A stretch of DNA of 6,252 nucleotides from an uncultured Fretibacterium sp. (GCF_938040765.1 NZ_CALIAA010000273.1:1-6252); one strand, 5' to 3'. Positions 1 through 6,252 are shown, counted from the first letter of the stretch. Numbers and translations: made by a program. Notes: generated by a model from the letters alone, not told the origin.

Positions 1-1320
1 GAGGAAACGGCTGTTTCGTGGAGGCGTTTGCTTCACCGTCATGCTCAGCCCGGATGGCTGGAATTTTTTGCTACGGGCTTTATCGCGGAAAAGCTGGAGT
101 CCTGGGGGATAGAGATCTCTCAGGGAACAAAAATTCTGGATGCTGAAGGAAGGCTTTTTGTTCCGCCGGAGAGCGTTCTCGATCGGGAGTATCGAAGGGC
201 GTTGAGTGCCGGGATCGACGAGAGGTACCTTCGTCCCGCCCGAGGGGGATTGACGGGGGTCGTGGGGGTGCTGGTCGGGGCGCAGCCGGGGCCTCACGTT
301 GCGTTTCGTTTCGATATCGACGCCCTGGAGATCCAGGAGTCGAAGGAGATGTCCAACCGGGCCAATCGTGAAGGATATGCCTCCATATACCCCGGATATT
401 CCCACATGTGCGGGCACGACGCTCATATCGTTACGGGGCTGCTGTTGGCCCGCTATCTTTCGGAGCACAGAGAGGCGATTCGAGGACGTATCTCCCTTAT
501 CTTTCAGCCCAACGAGGAGGCTTTGGCCGGCGCGAGAGCGATGATTCGCCGAGGGGTGACCGACGGCGTGGACTATCTGATCGGAGGACACGTCGCCGCC
601 AATCTCTGGAAGGTGGGGCAGATTGGGCTGAACGTGAAAAATATCCTTGCGGTCGTGCGCTCGAAGGTGCGTATGAAGGGAGTTCCGGCTCATTCTACGG
701 GACGCCCCGACCTGGGTAAGAACGCCTTGCTTGGGGCTTGCGCCGCCGTCACGAACCTCCATGCCATCGCACGGCATGGGGAGGGGGTGGGGATCCTGAA
801 TGTCGGCAAGATCGAGGGGGGAATCTCCTGGAACGTCATACCCGACGATGTGACTTTCTGGCTGGAAACACGTGCGGAGACCACGGAGATCAACAACTAC
901 ATGCAGCGCAGGGCGCAGGAGATCATCAAAGGCGCCGCGGCCATGTTCGACCTGAGTTATACGATCGAGAAGGTGGTGGAATCCGTTTCCTGCAAAAATT
1001 CCCCCGAGCTCGTCGCGATGGGCACGGAGGCGGCGCGGCTGGTTCCGGGGATAGAGGAGGTGGTCCCGGAGGTTTCGGTCAACGCCTCGGAGGACTTTGC
1101 CCTGCTCGCCGAGGCAGTTGGGAAGAAAGGAGGAAAGACCCTTTACGCGATACATGGGACGCCCGTGGCAGGCGGACAGCACAGTGATTCCTTTGACCTG
1201 GACGAACGAGTTATCCTGAATGCCGCTCGTTTCTATGCCGTACTTTACGATCGCCTCACCGCTTCCGGGGCCGATAACAGGTATGAGGGGGCAAGGAGCG
1301 CCCGGCATTGGGTTCGCTGA
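1..1320 (+). CDS. abgA: AbgA-like M20D amidohydrolase (p-aminobenzoyl-glutamate hydrolase subunit A type), 5' end outside window
   Basis: This cytoplasmic metallo-amidohydrolase probably cleaves an amide-linked acidic amino acid, as E. coli AbgA does with AbgB on p-aminobenzoyl-glutamate. The frame is open from base 1, and the family's N-terminal WRR..H motif is at codons 7-14, so the TTG at 28 is not the true start; about 10-20 residues are probably missing. Counting from base 1, metal-site residues are Cys137, His139 and Asp140 (CGHD), the Glu pair 172-173 (QPNEE), His197 (GGH) and the C-terminal His394 (GGQH.DSFD). The dimerisation domain spans roughly codons 212-325 and carries the PAHST motif with His231. 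The insert between the N-terminal motif and the FR.D.DAL segment (VLDREYRRA, GGLTGVV) is typical of AbgA rather than AbgB or hippurate hydrolases. The 439 visible codons fit the family's roughly 436 residues. It is followed after 28 bases by two membrane-protein genes. The exact substrate is not shown by the sequence; other N-acyl-Glu or N-acyl-Asp amides are possible. Confidence 0.83.
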   Translation, partial: EETAVSWRRLLHRHAQPGWLEFFATGFIAEKLESWGIEISQGTKILDAEGRLFVPPESVLDREYRRALSAGIDERYLRPARGGLTGVVGVLVGAQPGPHVAFRFDIDALEIQESKEMSNRANREGYASIYPGYSHMCGHDAHIVTGLLLARYLSEHREAIRGRISLIFQPNEEALAGARAMIRRGVTDGVDYLIGGHVAANLWKVGQIGLNVKNILAVVRSKVRMKGVPAHSTGRPDLGKNALLGACAAVTNLHAIARHGEGVGILNVGKIEGGISWNVIPDDVTFWLETRAETTEINNYMQRRAQEIIKGAAAMFDLSYTIEKVVESVSCKNSPELVAMGTEAARLVPGIEEVVPEVSVNASEDFALLAEAVGKKGGKTLYAIHGTPVAGGQHSDSFDLDERVILNAARFYAVLYDRLTASGADNRYEGARSARHWVR

Positions 1321-1331
1321 GATGGAAGCAA

Positions 1332-1340
1332 GGGGGAGGA
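1332..1340 (+). promoter_or_regulatory. Ribosome binding site deciding the start at 1349
   Basis: A purine-rich GGGGGAGGA-type Shine-Dalgarno sequence sits 8 bases before ATG 1349. It decides this start over the in-frame ATG at 1322, which almost abuts the upstream stop codon (1318-1320) but has no Shine-Dalgarno match. Confidence 0.75.
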
Positions 1341-1348
1341 ATTGGGAT

Positions 1349-2179
1349 ATGGAAACGCGGAAGCACAAGCTCTGGGAGGCCCTGACCGACGGACGGCTGT
1401 TTTTGGTCGTTGTGTTGCTGGTCGTCGTCTCCGAATGGATTGGAGTCCGGAAGATTCCGGTCACTGCGGCCGTCTCCGTTACGCTGTTTCCGATGCTTTA
1501 CAGTATGATCCTGGGGCTGATCGCCTACTTGATCCGAATCCTGAATGTGGAGCAGAGCAAACGGGCGGAACACCTCATTTTCTTGGCTATCTTGCCTTTG
1601 GTGACAAAATTGGGGATGCAGATAGGGCCCTCGGTTTCCAAGGTCGTGGAGATGGGGGCTGCCTTTATGCTGCAGGAATTCGGCCATGTGGGCTCCATCT
1701 TCTTGGCTGTTCCGATAGGCCTCATGCTGGGTTTGCGCAGGGAATTGATCGGGCTGGCCCATTCGATCGGGCGGGAGGCCAACGTCTCCCTGATCGCCGA
1801 AAAATACGGATTGGACTCGCCCGAGGGACGGGGCGTTATGACGATTTACGTCGTCGGGACTCTGTTCGGCACCCTGTTTTATGGCTTTTTCGTTCCTGTC
1901 ATGGTCCTGATCCCGGGCATTCGCGTGGAGGCTTGGGCGATGGCGAGCGGCATGGGAAGCGGGAGCATGATGGCCGCAGCCAGCGGAGCGCTTTCCAGCG
2001 TCTTCCCCGAACGTGCCAAGGACATCGTGCTCTATGCCGGTGCCTCTCAAGTCCTTACGTCGGCTACGGGACTGTATATGTCCATCTTCCTTTTGCTCCC
2101 CTTGACGAGGGGCGTTTATCGATGGCTGTCACCGCTGTTCCATGGCGGAGAATTGGAGGAAAACGGCCATGACCAGTAA
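1349..2179 (+). CDS. Multi-pass membrane protein, probable DUF3100 family (putative transporter)
   Basis: This 276-residue integral membrane protein has no established function. Hydrophobic segments lie at about residues 17-35, 37-64, 76-90, 112-130, 162-190 and 232-252. Between them are two conserved-looking parts: a cytoplasmic-type stretch at 139-163 (GREANVSLIAEKYGLDSPEG) and a Gly/Ser/Met-rich stretch at 198-213 (MASGMGSGSMMAAASG), which resembles a transporter pore or substrate-binding loop. I recognise the GREANV...GLDSPEGRGVM segment as DUF3100-like from memory, without a search. I chose ATG 1349 because GGGGGAGGA ends 8 bases before it; the in-frame starts at 1220 and 1322 have no such site, and 1220 would run about 100 bases into the amidohydrolase gene. 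Its end overlaps the next membrane gene by 11 bases. Placement directly behind an AbgA-like hydrolase suggests that it moves that enzyme's substrate or product (inference). Confidence 0.72.
   Translation: METRKHKLWEALTDGRLFLVVVLLVVVSEWIGVRKIPVTAAVSVTLFPMLYSMILGLIAYLIRILNVEQSKRAEHLIFLAILPLVTKLGMQIGPSVSKVVEMGAAFMLQEFGHVGSIFLAVPIGLMLGLRRELIGLAHSIGREANVSLIAEKYGLDSPEGRGVMTIYVVGTLFGTLFYGFFVPVMVLIPGIRVEAWAMASGMGSGSMMAAASGALSSVFPERAKDIVLYAGASQVLTSATGLYMSIFLLLPLTRGVYRWLSPLFHGGELEENGHDQ
2155..2160 (+). promoter_or_regulatory. Ribosome binding site inside the upstream gene, deciding the start at 2169
   Basis: GGAGGA lies within the last codons of the DUF3100-like gene, 8 bases before ATG 2169. Its place inside the upstream coding region supports translational coupling of the two membrane-protein genes. 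Confidence 0.75.
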
Positions 2180-2633
2180 GGATTTGGGGAGAACCCTGCT
2201 CTATTCGTTTTTTGTCCTCATCGTGGTCTGCCTGATCATGTCCATCGGGATATGGGTTGGGTACCACGTTCCGCCGCAGGAGGTTTTTCCCGGCCTGGCG
2301 CTGTATTGTCTCATCTGCTTGGGGGGAGTGCTTCTGTCGTCCATTGTCCCCGGAGGCTTCCCCGCTGTCGGCTGGGTTGCCGTAATCGGAATCGTGTTCT
2401 CCATGCCGGGGCTCCTGCCCTGGTCGGAGAAATTCGTCGCCTGGTCCGATAAAATTCCTTTCCTCGCCACGGCAACTCCAGCCTTGGCCTACTCCGGCAT
2501 CGCGTTTGGCAAGGACTGGGAGAAATTCAAAAGGATCGGCTGGCGAGGTATCCTGGTGAGCTTCCTGGTCTTTGCCGGAACTTTTATCGGTTCGGCCGTG
2601 GTCGCCGAGTTGGTCTTGAGGTTTATCGGCTGA
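2169..2633 (+). CDS. Small multi-pass membrane protein, probable partner of the preceding membrane protein
   Basis: This hypothetical integral membrane protein has 154 residues. Hydrophobic segments are visible at about 10-32, 38-60, 64-84, 97-112 and 126-150. A Pro/Gly-rich turn follows the second (SSIVPGGFPAVGW, about 58-69), and FLATATPALAYSGIAFGKD at 98-116 looks like a re-entrant or transporter loop. ATG 2169 is preceded at 8 bases by GGAGGA (2155-2160), while the in-frame ATG at 2142 lies deeper in the upstream gene and has no such site. The 11-base overlap with the preceding gene's TAA (2177-2179) points to translational coupling and fixed stoichiometry. I do not recognise a named family. 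With the 276-residue protein it totals about 430 residues, the size of a typical single-chain secondary transporter, so the pair may be a two-subunit or split carrier (inference). Confidence 0.75.
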   Translation: MTSKDLGRTLLYSFFVLIVVCLIMSIGIWVGYHVPPQEVFPGLALYCLICLGGVLLSSIVPGGFPAVGWVAVIGIVFSMPGLLPWSEKFVAWSDKIPFLATATPALAYSGIAFGKDWEKFKRIGWRGILVSFLVFAGTFIGSAVVAELVLRFIG

Positions 2634-2775
2634 CCCGTATGCCGAAGCAACAGGTCGCTGTAAAGCCATACAGGGGTTCTGGAGAACGGCGAGGGATTCC
2701 CTGAATGGGAGCGCCGGTACTTTGGGGCGGAAAAAGGCGTGTTTGGGGCGGACTCCGCCGGACCGGAGGACGAAA
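2634..2775. other. Convergent intergenic spacer with an 11-base direct repeat
   Basis: This stretch between the left operon's stop codon and the hairpin at 2776 contains no supported gene. It holds a perfect direct repeat, TTTGGGGCGGA, at 2721-2731 and 2742-2752, with starts 21 bases apart. A short GGCGGA/TCCGCC inverted repeat (2747-2759) overlaps the second copy. No hairpin followed by a T-run that would clearly end the plus-strand operon was found here. Confidence 0.5.
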
Positions 2776-2808
2776 CGAAGCCCGGGGCCGCGCAGGCCCC
2801 GGGCTTCG
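2776..2808 (-). terminator. Strong GC-rich hairpin, probable terminator of the regulator gene and perhaps of both converging units
   Basis: A perfect 14-base-pair inverted repeat (CGAAGCCCGGGGCC and its complement) encloses a 5-base loop at 2790-2794. It begins 45 bases past the stop codon of the minus-strand MerR gene. On the minus strand it is followed by TTTCGTCC, a weak U-tract; on the plus strand no T-run follows. It therefore fits the minus-strand unit best, although such a stable stem between converging genes could also stop the plus-strand transcript. The weak U-tract leaves intrinsic activity uncertain. Confidence 0.72.
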
Positions 2809-2853
2809 AGCAATCGGACGGATCGGACGCTTGCAGGGAAGGCGCCCCTGCCG

Positions 2854-3681
2854 TCACGCCTTCCGCACCGGCCATTGCACCTCGGTGCGCAGCTCCTCCG
2901 GCGGGACCTCGTGGGGGCTGTTCAGGTAGACGTTCCGCGCGCCGTCGGACCCCGCCACGGGCTCGTAGCCGTTCTCCTCCATCCAGTGCCGCAGCGCGGT
3001 GTAGGCGCCCTCCAGCTGGTCGTAGGGCCCCTTGTGCAGGGTGCAGGCCATCGCTCCGCCCGGCACCGTGCGGACCTTCAGCCGGTCCGTGTCCGGGACG
3101 GGGTTCGTGAAGGACAGGCAGAATTCGACGTCGATGTTGTTGGGGTCGAACTCCTCCCCGTAATAGATGTCGAAGCACTCCCCGCCGTAGGCGCTGCCGT
3201 TCTGTTCCAGGTGGCTCCAGAGCTCCGTGAAGGCCCGATGGCTTTCCTCCGATATGTTCTCCATCGTGATGATGCAGCGGTGCGTCAGCGCCCGGACGGG
3301 CGCCACCTCACGTACGGTGACCTCGTAGGACAAGAAAAACGCCTCCTTCTCCAAAGTGAGTTTTTCCAGAAGCTCCAGGTCCCTGTTTCCCTTCTTCAGG
3401 CGTTCCTGGAGCACCTGGCGGTGCCGGTCGAGAAATGCGGCGATCGCATCGGGGTCCCGTGCGCCCAGAAAGGCGCGAATCTCCTCCAGGGGCACGTCCA
3501 GCTCCCTCAGGCGTCGGATGCGCAGGGCCTCCACGAACTGCCCCGCGGAGTAGTGGCGGTACCCCGTCGCCTCGTCCACCCAGACGGGCCTCAGGACGCC
3601 CTTCTCGTCGTAGAAACGCAGCGCCTTCACCGAGAGCCTCGTCGCCCTGGAGAACTCCCCGATCGTCAGCAGATTGCCCAT
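2854..3681 (-). CDS. MerR-family transcriptional regulator with GyrI-like effector-binding domain
   Basis: This 275-residue cytoplasmic DNA-binding regulator has the BmrR-type layout. The winged helix-turn-helix is at about residues 4-73 (LTIGEFSRATRLSVKALRFYD, then TGYRHYS and a leucine/arginine-rich helix). A coiled-coil dimerisation helix follows at about 77-112, and the C-terminal GyrI-like ligand-binding domain covers about 119-275. That domain shows the HKGPYDQL..AY..L..W...NGY signature at 216-239 and a PHEVPPEEL-type end. MerR proteins of this layout bind hydrophobic or cationic compounds and untwist promoters with long spacers. The start is ATG 3681, with GGGAGGAGGAG just upstream; a start at 3714 would add 11 residues outside the family's usual N-terminus. 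At residue 250 this protein has Asn where I expect the conserved effector-pocket Glu before VYL. It probably represses or activates its own promoter at 3730-3760. No divergent target gene is beside it, and the ligand is unknown. Confidence 0.9.
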   Translation of the reverse strand: MGNLLTIGEFSRATRLSVKALRFYDEKGVLRPVWVDEATGYRHYSAGQFVEALRIRRLRELDVPLEEIRAFLGARDPDAIAAFLDRHRQVLQERLKKGNRDLELLEKLTLEKEAFFLSYEVTVREVAPVRALTHRCIITMENISEESHRAFTELWSHLEQNGSAYGGECFDIYYGEEFDPNNIDVEFCLSFTNPVPDTDRLKVRTVPGGAMACTLHKGPYDQLEGAYTALRHWMEENGYEPVAGSDGARNVYLNSPHEVPPEELRTEVQWPVRKA

Positions 3682-3686
3682 GGATC

Positions 3687-3696
3687 TCCTCCTCCC
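3687..3696 (-). promoter_or_regulatory. Ribosome binding site of the MerR gene
   Basis: On the minus strand GGGAGGAGGA ends a few bases before the ATG at 3681. It is a strong Shine-Dalgarno match that fixes the start at MGNLLTIGEF rather than at the in-frame ATG at 3714. Confidence 0.75.
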
Positions 3697-3729
3697 TTCG
3701 CACCCCGCCCTCATCCTCCGGCAGGAAGC

Positions 3730-3760
3730 ATCATAGGGCCTCCCCCAGGGGGAGGGTCAA
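3730..3760 (-). promoter_or_regulatory. MerR-type promoter with 19-base spacer and palindromic operator
   Basis: Read on the minus strand, a -35 box TTGACC (3760-3755) and a -10 box TATGAT (3735-3730) are separated by 19 bases instead of the usual 17. The spacer region holds a 17-base palindrome, CCTCCCCC-T-GGGGGAGG in minus-strand reading (3755-3739), with perfect 8-base arms about one centre base. Long spacers with a central dyad are the hallmark of promoters controlled by MerR-family proteins, which twist the DNA to realign the boxes. Transcription would begin about 40 bases before the MerR start codon at 3681. The -35 box lies 11 bases beyond the iadA stop codon, so the regulator gene can be expressed apart from the upstream genes. 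Confidence 0.8.
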
Positions 3761-3771
3761 GCCCGCGGAAC

Positions 3772-4950
3772 CTATTCGAACGTTCCCCTGGCCAGTACGC
3801 TGCCGTCCTTCATCATCACACGGCCCTTCGCCACCACGTGGCGCAGGGCGTTTCGGTCGTCCAGGAGCAGGATGTCGGCGTCGCGGCCCCTCTCGATACG
3901 CCCCTTGTGCGGCAGGGAGAGCTGGTCGGCCACGTGGCTCGTCGCCATGCCGACGGCCTTCTCCGGCCCCACCTCGGGGTCCTCCATCAACTCCAGGATG
4001 CAGGCCAGGACGGATTCGATGGGGCCGATGCCCATGCCTGCCAATTTGCCCTCCGCGTCGAAGCGCGGCATGCTGCCGTTGCCGTCGGAGCTCAGGGTGA
4101 TGCGCTCGGGGCTCACGCCGCCGGCCAGCAGGTGTTTTACGGCGCGGCGCGTCGGGATGCCGAAGACGGGCTTTTCCCCGGGGGCCGCGGTGATGTCGAG
4201 GTTTCCGCCCCGAAGACCGTATTCTACGGCCCTCTCCAGAAGCGCTTCATTGCGCGAGACGTGGGTGGGAGCGAACTGCGCCAGGGGGATATCCGTCCCA
4301 TCGACGGCCGCGAGCAGCGGCTCGAAGGCCGGAGCTTCCGAGCCCATATGGACGCAGACCGTCCCGGCCTTACCGGTGAGCATCCCTCCGACGCGGGCCT
4401 CCGAGACGGCGCGGCGCAGTTCATCGACCGTGGGATGCGCGCTGCGGTGGTCCGACAGGGCAATCTTGAGTCCGATCACCTTGTCGATCAGACAAAGGTC
4501 GTCCATGACGCCGCCCGTCAGGGTCGGGGAGGGGAGGGCATAGCTGCCCGTCAGTATCCAGGTGCTCAGTCCCTCCTCCTCCAGGCCGCGAGCCTTCATC
4601 AGGAGGTCGCGCAGGCCCCGGCAGGTTCCGTCGGTCCCCGTGAGCCCCACCGCCGAGGTCACCCCGGCTCGGACGAATGCGGAGAGCTGGAGCGGCGGAG
4701 TTCGGTATCGGGGGCCTCCCTCGCCGCCCGCGCCGTTGAAGTGCACGTGGCGATCGATGATGCCGGGCAGTACCTTCCCCCCCTCTGCGTCGAGCACCGT
4801 CACCTCGGGGCAGAGCCGCTCCATGTGGAGCCTCAGCTCTTTGGCGGAGTCGGCGGGATGGATGCCGGAGATTTTGCCTCCAACGACCGAGACCGTCCCC
4901 AGCCCGAGGGGGGCTGGGGAGAACAGGTCCGCGTTTTCGATCAGCAACAT
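3772..4950 (-). CDS. iadA: Isoaspartyl dipeptidase (beta-aspartyl-peptidase, M38 family)
   Basis: This binuclear zinc amidohydrolase splits beta-aspartyl (isoAsp-Xaa) dipeptides left by breakdown of age-damaged proteins, releasing aspartate and the second amino acid in the cytoplasm. The 392 residues match E. coli IadA (about 390). Nearly all active-site residues fall at the numbers known for E. coli: His68 and His70 (DRHVH), Glu77 (GAGGEGG), Tyr137 (GSY), Lys162 (bridging carbamylated lysine), Arg169, His201 (VHMGS), His230 (PTHVSR) and Arg233. The catalytic Asp of the SSDGNGS motif is at 289. ATG 4950 was chosen because it gives this matching numbering and lies 4 bases after the antiporter stop; a start at 5001 would add 17 atypical residues overlapping that gene. 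The Shine-Dalgarno match is weak (AAGGA, about 14 bases away), so translation is probably coupled to the antiporter. The enzyme appears intact and functional. Confidence 0.95.
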   Translation of the reverse strand: MLLIENADLFSPAPLGLGTVSVVGGKISGIHPADSAKELRLHMERLCPEVTVLDAEGGKVLPGIIDRHVHFNGAGGEGGPRYRTPPLQLSAFVRAGVTSAVGLTGTDGTCRGLRDLLMKARGLEEEGLSTWILTGSYALPSPTLTGGVMDDLCLIDKVIGLKIALSDHRSAHPTVDELRRAVSEARVGGMLTGKAGTVCVHMGSEAPAFEPLLAAVDGTDIPLAQFAPTHVSRNEALLERAVEYGLRGGNLDITAAPGEKPVFGIPTRRAVKHLLAGGVSPERITLSSDGNGSMPRFDAEGKLAGMGIGPIESVLACILELMEDPEVGPEKAVGMATSHVADQLSLPHKGRIERGRDADILLLDDRNALRHVVAKGRVMMKDGSVLARGTFE

Positions 4951-4954
4951 GGCG

Positions 4955-6252
4955 TCAGGCCTGTTCCTTCCGATCCGAGGGCCAGATGGCGATGCCGGCA
5001 AATCCGTAGAACCATGCCGTCAGGAAGCCCATGTAGCAGAGTACGGCCCATGGAGCGTATTCGGCGACGGAAACGCCCAGCACCGTGGACATGTAGATGC
5101 CGGCGGCCGACCAGGGGATCAGGGGGACTACGACGGTCCCGGAGTCCTCCAGGGTGCGGGACAGGACGCGGCGCGATATGTTCATCTCGTCGCAAAGATC
5201 CTTGTACATGGTGCCCGGGACAATCTCGCTGAGGTAGGAGTTTCCGGTCCCCAGGCCGGTCATGATGCCCGTCAGAGAGGCGGACATGACGAATCGCCCG
5301 CGGCTGTTTCCGATGAAGCTCGCGCGGAGCGATTCGCACAGGATGCGGAAGGTACCGGTGCACTCCAACTGTCCTGCGAAGAGGTAGGCGAAGAACACGA
5401 CGACGACGGAACTGGACATGAAAGCCAGTCCGCCGCGGCTCAGCAGTTTGTCGAGAGCCTCGAGTCCCGTCGCAATCTTGGGGCCGGAGGCCATGAATTT
5501 GATCGTCGTTGAAAGGTCATAGCCCTGGAGCAGGGCCAGGGGGATGGAGACGGCGATGGCTACCCACAGGACGGGAAGGGTTGGATAGCGCTTGTAGGCC
5601 AGGGCCAGGACGACGAACGGGGGCACCAGGGCTATAGGATTCAGCCGGAACGTCGTCTCTATCGCTTTGATAATCGAGTCGACCTGCGACAGGTCGAGCT
5701 CTCCGGCGGCATGGGAGCCGGCGTAGGCATAGAGCCCCAGGCCGACCAGAAAGGCGGGGACGGTCGTCCAGAGCATGGAACGGATGTGATCCACCACCTC
5801 GACCTCGGCGACGGCCGCGGCCAGTACCGTTGTGTCGGAGACGGGGCTGAGCTTGTCGCCGAAGTACGCGCCGGCGACGATAGCGCCCGCTGTTGCGGGC
5901 AGGGAGACGCCCAGACCCTGTGCGATGCCGATGAATGCGACCCCGAATGTAGCCGCCGTTCCCCAGGATGTTCCGGTGAAACAGGAGGAGAGACAGCAGA
6001 TGAGAAAGGCCGCGGGCAGGAAAACCTTGGGGCTCAGGATCTTGAGACCGGCAAAAATGAGGTAGGGGATGGTCCCGGAGGCCATCCAGACGGCGATCAG
6101 CGGCCCGACGGTCAGCAGGATCATGATGGCGCCCGTGGCTCGGGCAACCATGGGAACGACGCCCTTATCGAAGAGCTCGTCCCAGGAATAGCCATAACGG
6201 AAGCAGAATACCACGGTCGTGAACATCCCGCAGAACATCAGCAGGAGCGCGA
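4955..6252 (-). CDS. nhaC: NhaC-family Na+/H+ antiporter, 5' end outside window
   Basis: This polytopic inner-membrane secondary transporter belongs to the NhaC family of the ion transporter superfamily. Members swap Na+ for H+, and some (B. subtilis MleN, malate/lactate) also carry organic acids. The frame runs off the right edge, with four further in-frame codons beyond the ATG at 6238, so that ATG is probably internal; roughly 30-50 N-terminal residues are likely missing. Counting from that Met, the family core is clear: FTGTSWGT at 87-94, GAYFGDKLSPVSDTT at 123-137, GLGTGNSYLSEIVPGT at 328-343 and the LEDSGTVVVPLIPWSAAG segment at 363-380. About ten hydrophobic helices are visible, ending in a short charged tail (PSDRKEQA). 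The stop codon lies 4 bases before iadA, so the two genes are almost surely co-transcribed. That suggests a role in feeding or balancing dipeptide or aspartate use rather than housekeeping pH control (inference). Confidence 0.92.
   Translation of the reverse strand, partial: ALLLMFCGMFTTVVFCFRYGYSWDELFDKGVVPMVARATGAIMILLTVGPLIAVWMASGTIPYLIFAGLKILSPKVFLPAAFLICCLSSCFTGTSWGTAATFGVAFIGIAQGLGVSLPATAGAIVAGAYFGDKLSPVSDTTVLAAAVAEVEVVDHIRSMLWTTVPAFLVGLGLYAYAGSHAAGELDLSQVDSIIKAIETTFRLNPIALVPPFVVLALAYKRYPTLPVLWVAIAVSIPLALLQGYDLSTTIKFMASGPKIATGLEALDKLLSRGGLAFMSSSVVVVFFAYLFAGQLECTGTFRILCESLRASFIGNSRGRFVMSASLTGIMTGLGTGNSYLSEIVPGTMYKDLCDEMNISRRVLSRTLEDSGTVVVPLIPWSAAGIYMSTVLGVSVAEYAPWAVLCYMGFLTAWFYGFAGIAIWPSDRKEQA

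Noticed and set aside
28..30. TTG as the start of the amidohydrolase
   Set aside because: The family's N-terminal WRR..H motif begins before it (codons 7-9 of the open frame) and the frame stays open to base 1, so the true start is outside the window.
1256..2050. 264-codon minus-strand open frame opposite the DUF3100-like gene
   Set aside because: Its translation is His/Gln/Asp-rich with no domain, which is the usual mirror of a hydrophobic membrane-protein gene on the other strand.
2658..2673. CTGTA/TACAG inverted repeat after the last gene of the left operon as its terminator
   Set aside because: The stem has only 5 pairs, is AU-containing, and is followed by GGGGTT rather than a T-run, so it would be too weak.
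3739..3755. Palindrome after iadA read as a transcription terminator
   Set aside because: The arms are separated by one base, no T-run follows on either strand, and it lies between well-matched -35 and -10 boxes with MerR-type spacing, so an operator is the better reading.
4951..5001. Longer iadA starting at 5001
   Set aside because: The added 17 residues are the shadow of the antiporter's last codons, and the start at 4950 gives active-site numbering that matches E. coli IadA.
2722..5232. A very long plus-strand open frame (836 codons) running antisense to the MerR gene, iadA and the end of nhaC
   Set aside because: The minus-strand genes under it have clear families, intact catalytic residues and good starts. 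The plus-strand translation is Arg/Pro/Gly-rich with no recognisable domain, as expected where GC-rich third positions remove stop codons from the antisense frame.

Overview
The window is GC-rich, densely coded bacterial chromosome and reads as ordinary metabolic DNA: no rRNA, tRNA, CRISPR, insertion sequence or phage genes were seen. The gene mix (an AbgA-like amidohydrolase, an isoaspartyl dipeptidase and an NhaC antiporter, each beside a membrane protein) suits a peptide- and amino-acid-fermenting anaerobe. Synergistota is my best guess, but this rests on gene content and style only and was not tested by any search.

Layout: two convergent blocks. Left, plus strand (1-2633): a three-gene operon whose first gene starts before the window. 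It holds an M20D amidohydrolase closely resembling AbgA (p-aminobenzoyl-glutamate hydrolase subunit A), a 276-residue multi-pass membrane protein that looks like the DUF3100 family, and a 154-residue membrane protein whose start overlaps the preceding gene by 11 bases. Right, minus strand (6252 down to 2854): an NhaC-type Na+/H+ antiporter (5' end outside the window), then after 4 bases the isoaspartyl dipeptidase iadA, then after 90 bases a MerR-family regulator with a GyrI-like ligand-binding domain. The blocks meet in a 220-base convergent gap (2634-2853) with a strong GC hairpin at 2776-2808.

How the genes may work together: each block pairs a cytoplasmic hydrolase that frees an amino acid from an unusual amide (N-acyl glutamate or aspartate in one, beta-aspartyl dipeptides in the other) with an integral membrane protein. 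The simplest reading is two scavenging cassettes, each with its own transporter; this is inference. The regulator gene has its own promoter just after iadA, with the 19-base spacer and central palindrome typical of MerR-controlled promoters, so it probably regulates itself and may also act elsewhere.

The most interesting candidates are the two-gene membrane system behind the AbgA-like enzyme, the antiporter-dipeptidase pair, and the MerR operator. Nothing here amounts to a clearly new biological system.
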